A stretch of DNA of 6,143 nucleotides, from NCBI GenBank assembly GCA_946055175.1, contig CAMGET010000092.1, positions 1 to 6,143 of the forward strand. Direction: 5' to 3'. A program made the position numbers and the translations under genes. How positions within the stretch are numbered: position 1 is the stretch's first letter; each line of letters opens with the position of its first letter. The DNA comes from an uncultured Roseburia sp. Its GTDB lineage: Bacteria; Bacillota; Clostridia; Lachnospirales; Lachnospiraceae. Below are positions 1 through 5,519 of this stretch, piece after piece. The notes under the pieces are model-generated. The model saw only the letters and a list, made by a program, of their open reading frames with translations, made no database searches and was not told the DNA's origin.

Positions 1-43
1 ATAATAGAAACGTGTTATTTGATTATTACTAGGAGTCTATATA
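1..43 (+). other. Upstream leader of kdpD, no promoter seen
   Basis: Only 43 bases precede kdpD and they contain no convincing -35/-10 pair. One forward frame is open from base 3 to a TAG at 30-32, which touches the kdpD ribosome binding site. Another frame has TAA TAG at 2-7. Either could be the tail of an upstream gene that is co-transcribed with kdpD. In related bacteria kdpD often follows kdpFABC or Trk/Ktr potassium-uptake genes, but nothing here shows which applies. Confidence 0.3.
31..35 (+). promoter_or_regulatory. Ribosome binding site of kdpD
   Basis: AGGAG lies 8 bases before the ATG at 44. It fixes that ATG as the start, and the protein then begins with the charged stretch leading straight into the KdpD P-loop, as is normal for the family. 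Confidence 0.85.
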
Positions 44-2644
44 ATGAGCAGGGGACATTTAAAAATATTTTTTGGCTATGCGTCAGGCGTCGGTAAAACT
101 TATGCGATGCTTCAGGCAGCTCATATTGCAAAACAACGAGGAACGGATGTAGTTGTCGGATATGTGGAAACGTATGCCAGACCCGAGACGGCAGAACAGC
201 TGCATGGATTGGAACTGCTTCCGAATCTTGTAATAGAAGATGATGGATTAGCAGAGAAGGAATTTCATCTGGATGCGGCGATGAAAAGAAAGCCGGCATT
301 GATTCTTGTAGACGAGCTTGCACATGTGAACGCAAAAGGCTGCCGTCATTTACAACGTTATCAGGACATAGAGGAACTGCTAAAAGCAGGAATAGACGTA
401 TATACAACGGTAAATGTGCAGAATATTGAAAGCCTGAATGATATGATGGCTGACATTACCGGAATGATGGTCAAAGAGCGTGTGCCTGATGAAGTATTTG
501 ATAATGCTTCCGGGGTAGAACTAATTGATATCGAACCACAGGAACTGCTTGAACGACTGCAAGTGAAGGGTACTGAAAAACAGCTTGAAAATCTGGTCGC
601 ATTAAGAGAAATTGCGCTGAGAAGATGTGCAGACCGGATTAATACGCGTTCAGAAGAGACAAGAATTAGAAATGGCGGTGACTATCATACAGACGAGCAT
701 ATTTTAGTCTGCCTGTCGCCTGCACCATCAAATATGAAAATTATCCGTACGGCAGCACGTATGGCGAAGGCTTTCCGTGGCTCTTTTTCTGCACTTTATG
801 TAGAAACATCAGACTTTGCGGTGATGGATGAGGGAGATAAAGAGAGACTCCGAAACAATATGCGGCTTGCGGAGCAGCTTGGTGCAAACATTGAAACGGT
901 ATATGGAGAAGATGTATCATACCAGATTGCGGAATTCTCACGTTTATCCGGTGTATCAAAGATTGTAATCGGAAGAAGTACAGCAACAAAAAGAACGTTA
1001 TTTGGGAAACCATCATTAACAGAAAAATTAATTTCGCAGGCGCCCAATGTGGATATTCATATTATTCCGGACAGCACAAATGAAATGGCATATAGGTTGA
1101 AAAAGGCGAGACGGAAATCGGAACATATATTTAATACAGCGGATATGATAAAGAGTATTGGGATGCTGCTTTTGGCATCTGCGGTAGGATATGGATTTTG
1201 GCAACGGGGAATGAGCGAATCCAACATCATTATGATGTATATTCTTGGGGTTTTGATTACCTCAGTGATCACCACACATCAGATTTACAGCTTAATATCT
1301 TCTGTCATAAGCGTTTTTGTATTTAATTTCCTTTTTACAGAACCGCGCTATACGCTGGCAGTATATGAAAAAGAATATCCGGTTACCTTTATTACCATGT
1401 TTGTAGCAGCATTTTTAACAGGCTCTCTAGCAACAAGGTTAAAAAGGCAGGCAGCCCAGGCAGCCCAGGCAGCATACCGAACGAAAATCCTGTTTGATAC
1501 GAACCAACTGTTGGAGCGTGCGAATGAAAAGGAGCAAATTATAACGGTAACTGCAACACAGCTTATAAAGCTGTTAAATAAGGATATGGTGATTTATCTT
1601 TCGAATAAGGATTCCTTGGCGGCACCTGAATTTTTCACAGCAGAAGGCGATGCCAAAAGCGGGGAATACTTATCCGAAGACGAAAAAGCAGTTGCCTTAT
1701 GGGTGCTAAAAAATAATAAGCATGCGGGGGCAACAACAGATACCTTTTCTGACGCAAAATGCCTATACTTATCAATACGGACAAGCAACGAGATATACGG
1801 TGTAATAGGGATTGTCATTGATGAAAAACCACTGGATTCTTTTGAAAAAAGTATACTGTTATCTATTCTTGGCGAATGTGCGTTAGCATTGGAAAATGAT
1901 AGAAATGCAAGAGAAAAAGAAGCAGCAGCATTATTGGCACAAAAAGAACAGCTAAGAGCGAATCTGCTTCGCTCCATCTCTCATGACTTACGTACACCAT
2001 TAACTTCCATATCCGGTAACGCCAGCAATCTGTTGTCTGATGAGGATAAATTTGATGCAGGGACAAAAAAGCAGCTGTATGAGGACATTTATGATGATTC
2101 CATGTGGTTGATTAATCTGGTAGAAAATCTGCTTTCGGTGACAAAAATAGAAGAAGGAAAATTAAATATGCGATTGCAGGTGGAACTCGTAGATGAAGTA
2201 ATTACAGAAGCACTGCAACACATCAATAGAAAGAAAGAAGAGCATAAAATCATTTTCAAGCCATCAGAAGAATTTATTCTTGTGAAAATAGATGCGAGAA
2301 TGATTATGCAGGTTATTATCAATATTGTAGATAACGCCATAAAATATACACAGAAAGAATCGGAGATTGTAATAGCGGTCGAGAAGAAGAATAAGCGGGC
2401 ATTTGTCAGCATTTCAGATAATGGACCGGGAATAACGGATGAAATGAAGCCACAGGTGTTCGATATGTTTTACAGCGGTGCGAAGAATCTGGCAGATAGC
2501 AGGAGAAGCCTGGGATTGGGACTGGCTTTGTGTAAATCCATTATCAATGCTCACGGGGGAGAATTAGAGCTTTCGGATAATACCCCGCATGGAGCAGTAT
2601 TTACATTTTCTCTGCCAATAGAGGAGGTAGATTTATATGAATAA
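44..2644 (+). CDS. kdpD: KdpD-family osmosensitive K+ sensor histidine kinase
   Basis: This is a membrane sensor kinase that autophosphorylates on histidine and passes the phosphate to KdpE, classically to control high-affinity potassium uptake. The 866 residues are close to E. coli KdpD (about 894). The N-terminal KdpD domain (about 1-210) has the family P-loop GYASGVGKT at 11-19 and the acidic LILVDELAH at 86-94. A USP-like domain spans about 218-342. Four hydrophobic segments lie near 367-387, 394-412, 415-432 and 445-465. A GAF-like region (about 482-615) and a helical linker follow. The kinase core is intact: H-box SISHDLRTPL with H647, N-box with N760 and N764, G1 box DNGPG at 792-796, F-box VFDMF near 805, and G2 box GLGL at 824-827. 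It overlaps kdpE by 8 bases. Odd points are a 9-base triplet tandem repeat just after TM4 and a near-match to the c-di-AMP motif in the USP domain. The family is clear; the signal sensed is inferred. Confidence 0.96.
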   Translation: MSRGHLKIFFGYASGVGKTYAMLQAAHIAKQRGTDVVVGYVETYARPETAEQLHGLELLPNLVIEDDGLAEKEFHLDAAMKRKPALILVDELAHVNAKGCRHLQRYQDIEELLKAGIDVYTTVNVQNIESLNDMMADITGMMVKERVPDEVFDNASGVELIDIEPQELLERLQVKGTEKQLENLVALREIALRRCADRINTRSEETRIRNGGDYHTDEHILVCLSPAPSNMKIIRTAARMAKAFRGSFSALYVETSDFAVMDEGDKERLRNNMRLAEQLGANIETVYGEDVSYQIAEFSRLSGVSKIVIGRSTATKRTLFGKPSLTEKLISQAPNVDIHIIPDSTNEMAYRLKKARRKSEHIFNTADMIKSIGMLLLASAVGYGFWQRGMSESNIIMMYILGVLITSVITTHQIYSLISSVISVFVFNFLFTEPRYTLAVYEKEYPVTFITMFVAAFLTGSLATRLKRQAAQAAQAAYRTKILFDTNQLLERANEKEQIITVTATQLIKLLNKDMVIYLSNKDSLAAPEFFTAEGDAKSGEYLSEDEKAVALWVLKNNKHAGATTDTFSDAKCLYLSIRTSNEIYGVIGIVIDEKPLDSFEKSILLSILGECALALENDRNAREKEAAALLAQKEQLRANLLRSISHDLRTPLTSISGNASNLLSDEDKFDAGTKKQLYEDIYDDSMWLINLVENLLSVTKIEEGKLNMRLQVELVDEVITEALQHINRKKEEHKIIFKPSEEFILVKIDARMIMQVIINIVDNAIKYTQKESEIVIAVEKKNKRAFVSISDNGPGITDEMKPQVFDMFYSGAKNLADSRRSLGLGLALCKSIINAHGGELELSDNTPHGAVFTFSLPIEEVDLYE
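1448..1474 (+). repeat. Three tandem 9-base units inside kdpD
   Basis: CAGGCAGCC occurs three times head to tail, the last copy ending in A instead of C. It encodes a Q-A-A run (residues 469-477) directly after the fourth membrane segment and the basic KRQ stretch, before the conserved AYRT. The repeat is in frame, so unit gain or loss would lengthen or shorten the linker by three residues without breaking the gene. Confidence 0.85.
2622..2628 (+). promoter_or_regulatory. Ribosome binding site of kdpE inside kdpD
   Basis: AGGAGGT, a near-perfect anti-16S match, lies 8 bases before the kdpE ATG at 2637 and within the last codons of kdpD. It supports the overlapping start and translational coupling of sensor and regulator. 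Confidence 0.85.
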
Positions 2645-3335
2645 AACGTTGATATTGGTCGTAGAGGATGATAAACCGGTACAAAACCTGATGACAACCA
2701 CATTGAAGGCACATGATTACAGATATTTGACAGCGATGAACGGAGAAACTGCAATTCTGGAGGCATCTTCGCATAATCCGGATATTATTTTACTGGATTT
2801 GGGGCTCCCGGATATGGATGGCATTGAAGTGATTCGCAAAATCCGAACATGGTCAAATGTACCAATTATCATTATCAGCGCCAGAAGCGAAGATACGGAT
2901 AAAGTAGAGGCCCTTGATGCGGGAGCAGATGATTATCTGACAAAGCCGTTTTCCGTGGAGGAACTTTTGGCAAGATTGCGTGTCACGGAAAGAAGGATGG
3001 CAGCAAGCCAGACGGAACCGGTATCTTCTTTCGTATTTGTAAATGGAAAACTCCGGATTGACTATTCTGCCGGCTGCGCATTTTTGGAGGATGAAGAACT
3101 GCACCTGACGCCAATTGAATATAAATTGCTCTGTCTGCTGGCTAAAAATCTTGGTAAAGTGCTGACACACACCTATATTACGCAAAATATTTGGGGACAC
3201 AGTTGGGAAAATGATGTGGCTTCCCTTAGAGTATTCATGGCAACGCTCCGGAAAAAACTGGACAAGAATACGGATGGAGCGCAATATATTCAGACCCATG
3301 TGGGAATCGGATACCGGATGACGAGAATTGAATGA
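2637..3335 (+). CDS. kdpE: KdpE-family response regulator, OmpR/PhoB type
   Basis: This cytoplasmic DNA-binding response regulator is the partner of KdpD. The 232 residues match the usual family length. The receiver domain (about 1-120) has the acidic pair D11-D12, phosphoacceptor D54 in ILLDLGLPDMDG, S81 in the IIIISARSE strand, and K103 in LTKPF. All key residues are present. The Ser in place of Thr at 81 is, as I recall, normal for KdpE. The C-terminal winged-helix domain (about 134-230) contains LTPIEYKLLCLLA, then IWGHSWENDVASLRVFMATLRKKL with the recognition helix, and ends in the IGYRM wing. The start is set by the strong RBS inside kdpD, and the 8-base overlap implies co-expression. 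No kdpFABC genes follow, so its targets are not visible here. It could in principle control Trk/Ktr-type uptake instead of a Kdp pump. Confidence 0.95.
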   Translation: MNKTLILVVEDDKPVQNLMTTTLKAHDYRYLTAMNGETAILEASSHNPDIILLDLGLPDMDGIEVIRKIRTWSNVPIIIISARSEDTDKVEALDAGADDYLTKPFSVEELLARLRVTERRMAASQTEPVSSFVFVNGKLRIDYSAGCAFLEDEELHLTPIEYKLLCLLAKNLGKVLTHTYITQNIWGHSWENDVASLRVFMATLRKKLDKNTDGAQYIQTHVGIGYRMTRIE

Positions 3336-3340
3336 TAAAA

Positions 3341-3356
3341 AGGCCATAAGTCCTTA
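3341..3356 (+). promoter_or_regulatory. Dyad copy A, candidate operator
   Basis: AGGCC-ATAA-GTCCT followed by TA (dyad 3341-3354) is an imperfect palindrome with one mismatched pair. From the first GG it matches copy B (3435-3450) at 13 of 15 bases. It begins 5 bases after the kdpE stop and sits 6 bases upstream of a TTGTAA -35 candidate. The 5-4-5 layout is that of Crp/Fnr-type sites, but its role as an operator is inferred. Confidence 0.45.
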
Positions 3357-3362
3357 AAACTG

Positions 3363-3391
3363 TTGTAAAACTGCACAAAATTGAATATAGT
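3363..3391 (+). promoter_or_regulatory. Candidate upstream promoter for pdp operon
   Basis: TTGTAA (3363-3368), a 17-base spacer and TATAGT (3386-3391) form a plausible sigma-A promoter, with 4/6 and 5/6 matches. Transcription would start near 3398. The RNA would then begin almost exactly at the left arm of the 9-base inverted repeat (3401-3409). Confidence 0.4.
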
Positions 3392-3434
3392 TGATTAGAT
3401 AAACCGATGAAAAACAAGATGAAGTGGATTTAAG

Positions 3435-3450
3435 AGGACAAAAGTCCTTA
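3435..3450 (+). promoter_or_regulatory. Dyad copy B, candidate operator
   Basis: AGGAC-AAAA-GTCCT followed by TA (dyad 3435-3448) is a perfect 5-base inverted repeat around four A. The centre at 3441.5 is 29.5 bases before a TATATT box at 3471. That is the spacing of a class II activator site, centred at -41.5 relative to a start near 3483. It is the better of the two copies. It could instead act as a small RNA hairpin if transcribed from the upstream promoter. Confidence 0.5.
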
Positions 3451-3457
3451 TGTAGTC

Positions 3458-3487
3458 TTGAAAAACTCTCTATATTAGGTACATAAT
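3458..3487 (+). promoter_or_regulatory. Candidate proximal promoter for pdp operon
   Basis: TTGAAA (3458-3463), an 18-base spacer and CATAAT (3482-3487) give a good sigma-A match, with start near 3494. A second -10, TATATT at 3471-3476, lies inside the spacer. It lacks a good -35 but would suit activation from dyad B. The sequence alone does not tell which is used. Confidence 0.5.
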
Positions 3488-3490
3488 AAA

Positions 3491-3514
3491 AAGAGAAAAC
3501 ATCGGTTTTTTCTT
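3491..3514 (+). other. AT-rich hairpin before pdp
   Basis: AAGAGAAAAC (3491-3500), loop ATCG, and GTTTTTTCTT (3505-3514) can form a 10-pair stem with one G-U pair. It shares bases 3500 and 3505-3508 with the right arm of the long-range repeat, so the two folds exclude each other. Low GC content makes it a weak terminator on its own. It lies 16 bases before the pdp ribosome binding site. Confidence 0.4.
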
Positions 3515-3530
3515 AGAAAGAGTGTCATAT

Positions 3531-3537
3531 AAGGAGG
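3531..3537 (+). promoter_or_regulatory. Ribosome binding site deciding pdp start
   Basis: AAGGAGG lies 8 bases before the ATG at 3546. An in-frame GTG at 3522 would put this site inside the coding region and has no good site of its own. The ATG at 3546 is therefore the start, giving the family-typical N-terminus MRMYDLI. Confidence 0.9.
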
Positions 3538-3545
3538 AATATCAT

Positions 3546-4871
3546 ATGCGAATGTATGATTTAATTATGAAAAAAAGAAATGGGGAAGCACTTACAAAGA
3601 CAGAAATTGAGTATATGATTTCAGAATATGTAGCAGGAAATATCCCGGATTATCAGATGTCTGCGTTTCTTATGGCGGTTTATTTTAGAGGAATGACAGA
3701 AGAAGAGACATTAGCCATGACTATGGCGGTTGCACATTCCGGAGATATGGTGGATTTATCCGGCATCGAAGGGAAAAAAGTTGATAAACATTCTACTGGT
3801 GGCGTAGGTGATAAAACTTCACTTGTGATTGCACCAATCGTAGCAGCCTGTGGTGCAAAAGTTGCCAAAATGTCAGGCAGGGGATTAGGACATACAGGCG
3901 GAACCGTGGATAAACTGGAATCCATTCCGGGAATGCGGACCTCACTGACACAGGAAGAGTTTTTCTCAGTTGTAAACAAGACAGGATTAAGTATTATAGG
4001 ACAGTCCGGTAATCTTGCTCCGGCTGATAAAAAGCTTTATGCACTTCGTGATGTAACGGCAACGGTTGATAATATTTCGTTAATTGCCGTATCCATTATG
4101 AGTAAAAAACTGGCGGCAGGAAATGACTGCATTCTTCTCGATGTAAAAACGGGAAGCGGTGCGTTTATGAAAACAGTAGAAGATTCTGTTGCACTTGCAA
4201 AAGAAATGGTGACGATTGGAGAAAACGCAGGAAAAAGAACCGTAGCGTTAATTACGAATATGGATATTCCTTTGGGAAATAATATTGGTAACAGCTTAGA
4301 AGTGATTGAGGCGGTAGAGACGTTAAATGGTCATGGACCGGCAGACTTTACTGAGGTGTGTTTAAATCTTGCAGCGAATATGCTGTATCTTGCAGGAATG
4401 GGTGAAGTGGAAACATGCAGAAAAATGGCTGAAAAGGCAATTACAGACGGCAGTGCATTAGAACGTCTGGCTGCTATGGTGGAGGCACAGGGAGGCGATG
4501 CTTCTTATATATTAGATACTGGTAAATTCGCAAGAGCACCATATGCTTATGAGGTGTTAGCGCAAAGAGGCGGTTATATTGCTTCCATGAACACAGAAAG
4601 CTGTGGTATTGCTTCTTCCATGCTTGGCGCAGGAAGAGAAACCAAGGAGAGCGAAATTGACTTTTCTGCCGGTATCACCATTAAGAAAAAGATGGGGGAC
4701 TATGTGGAAAAAGGAGAGGTGCTTGCTATTATGTACGCTTCAAAAGAAGAACTGTTTGAAGTAGCTGCAAAGCGATATCAGGAAGCAGTGATAATTACAG
4801 ATGAAAAACCGGCAGAGGAACCGCTGATTTATGCCCGCGTAACGAAGGATGCGGTTGAGAAATTATATTAG
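3546..4871 (+). CDS. pdp: Pyrimidine-nucleoside phosphorylase
   Basis: This cytoplasmic salvage enzyme splits uridine, deoxyuridine or thymidine with phosphate into the free base and (deoxy)ribose-1-phosphate. The 441 residues are close to Bacillus Pdp (about 433), which it resembles along its length, starting with MRM. The family signature KMSGRGLGHTGGTVDKLE is at 108-125. Expected active-site residues are present: K81-H82-S83 in DKHSTGGVGD, R168 in LYALRDVT, S183 and K187 in SIMSKK, which line up with K84, H85, R171, S186 and K190 of E. coli thymidine phosphorylase. The C-terminal alpha/beta domain has GAGRETKESEID near 361-371 and GDYVEKGE near 384-391. A strict thymidine phosphorylase (DeoA) is the alternative, but Gram-positive members usually accept both substrates. 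No deoC, cdd or upp gene is adjacent. The gene is first in a likely three-gene operon, 18 bases before the membrane protein gene. Confidence 0.95.
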   Translation: MRMYDLIMKKRNGEALTKTEIEYMISEYVAGNIPDYQMSAFLMAVYFRGMTEEETLAMTMAVAHSGDMVDLSGIEGKKVDKHSTGGVGDKTSLVIAPIVAACGAKVAKMSGRGLGHTGGTVDKLESIPGMRTSLTQEEFFSVVNKTGLSIIGQSGNLAPADKKLYALRDVTATVDNISLIAVSIMSKKLAAGNDCILLDVKTGSGAFMKTVEDSVALAKEMVTIGENAGKRTVALITNMDIPLGNNIGNSLEVIEAVETLNGHGPADFTEVCLNLAANMLYLAGMGEVETCRKMAEKAITDGSALERLAAMVEAQGGDASYILDTGKFARAPYAYEVLAQRGGYIASMNTESCGIASSMLGAGRETKESEIDFSAGITIKKKMGDYVEKGEVLAIMYASKEELFEVAAKRYQEAVIITDEKPAEEPLIYARVTKDAVEKLY

Positions 4872-4889
4872 AAACGGATTTTAGCTTAT

Positions 4890-5519
4890 ATGAGAAAGAG
4901 GATAGAAATTAGAAAATGTTTCCTTGCATTGCTGGGGATTTTGCTGATTGGTGTGGGGGTTTCTTTTAATGCCATGGCAAAGCTTGGAAACGATCCGGTG
5001 GGCATATTTTACGATGGAATCCGGAATGCACTTGGTTTAAACCAGGAACAGCTTGGAATGGCATCTAATCTGGTGAATATAGTACTGTTAGTTTTTTTGT
5101 TTTTTGCCGGCAGAAGATATTTAAATATCGGGACCCTGATTTACATTCTTCCTTACGGAGTCTGTGTAGACATTGGAACTTTTTTGTATTCAAAAATTTT
5201 TGCGGCGGAGACACTTACAAGCAGGATTACTGCCAGTGTGGCAGGATGCTTACTGCTATATACAGGAGTAGGGTTCTTTATTGCTGTTGATATCGGAATG
5301 GATCCGATGACAGGGGTGGCAATGGTGATAAGAGACTGGCTGAAGTGGGATTTTAAAAAAGCAAAATGGCTGTTTGACGGCAGTATGTCACTAATTGGAT
5401 TTTTGCTAGGAGGTACACTTGGAGTGGTAACGATACTGGCCGCTATTACAGCTGGACCGGCAATTCAGTTTATTGCAGAGAAGGTTACGGGGGTAGGAAA
5501 GTGGAAGAAAGATACTTAG
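4890..5519 (+). CDS. YczE/YitT-like integral membrane protein
   Basis: This is a 209-residue polytopic membrane protein of the YczE-like family, which has no settled biochemical function. Bacillus YczE affects surfactin production. Hydrophobic segments lie near 10-28, 57-73, 80-101, 110-131 and 163-190. The protein looks like two tandem halves: GVGVSFNAMAKLGNDP (21-36) resembles GVGFFIAVDIGMDP (126-139), and the segments after each also line up, which fits a transporter-like fold by duplication. The N-terminus MRKRIEIRK is strongly basic, suggesting it stays in the cytoplasm. The start at 4890 has only a weak upstream site (ACGGA), and translation may depend on readthrough from pdp, which ends 18 bases before. 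No better in-frame ATG exists before residue 29. Its end overlaps the regulator gene by 19 bases. A nucleoside-related role is only suggested by the neighbouring pdp. Confidence 0.85.
   Translation: MRKRIEIRKCFLALLGILLIGVGVSFNAMAKLGNDPVGIFYDGIRNALGLNQEQLGMASNLVNIVLLVFLFFAGRRYLNIGTLIYILPYGVCVDIGTFLYSKIFAAETLTSRITASVAGCLLLYTGVGFFIAVDIGMDPMTGVAMVIRDWLKWDFKKAKWLFDGSMSLIGFLLGGTLGVVTILAAITAGPAIQFIAEKVTGVGKWKKDT
5489..5494 (+). promoter_or_regulatory. Ribosome binding site of the Crp/Fnr gene
   Basis: GGGGGT pairs with the anti-16S tail through one G-U wobble and lies 6 bases before the GTG at 5501, inside the last codons of the membrane protein gene. It supports a GTG start and coupled translation. 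Confidence 0.55.

Larger units (their letters stand above)
3401..3508 (+). repeat. Long-range inverted repeat ending in a T-run
   Basis: AAACCGATG (3401-3409) and CATCGGTTT (3500-3508) are perfect reverse complements separated by 90 bases. The right arm runs into a T-rich stretch (six T at 3506-3511, then CTT), which resembles the 3' side of an intrinsic terminator. In RNA this would be a closing helix around an A-rich body containing the GAGGAC-AAAA-GTCCTT hairpin (3434-3449). I do not recognise it as a known riboswitch class. A chance match of this length in 200 bases is possible. Confidence 0.4.

Noticed and set aside
2853..3347. 164-codon open frame on the minus strand opposite kdpE
   Set aside because: It lies wholly across the conserved kdpE reading frame, the protein shows no recognisable domain, and there is no supporting promoter or ribosome binding site. 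It is a shadow of the real gene, as are the other minus-strand frames over kdpD and pdp.
3336..3360. Intrinsic terminator directly after kdpE
   Set aside because: The AAGG...CCTT or AGGCC-ATAA-GTCCT stem is short, contains a mismatch and is followed by A-rich sequence, not a T-run. It fits better as one of two operator-like dyads.
3407..3433. Short frame MKNKMKWI in the pdp leader as a possible leader peptide
   Set aside because: It has no ribosome binding site upstream of the ATG, is only eight codons long, and shows no run of one regulatory amino acid. The ATG also falls inside the left arm of the inverted repeat.
3401..3508. Known riboswitch classes (TPP, FMN, purine, SAM, c-di-GMP, cobalamin, T-box)
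   Set aside because: None of the consensus motifs I know for these classes is visible in this leader.
3522..3545. In-frame GTG at 3522 as the start of pdp
   Set aside because: The strong AAGGAGG at 3531-3537 would be inside the coding region. The ATG at 3546 has ideal spacing and yields the conserved MRM N-terminus.
3996..4008. GGACAGTCC in pdp as a third dyad site
   Set aside because: The half-sites are separated by one base instead of four, lie within a conserved coding segment (IIGQSGNL), and are not near a promoter.
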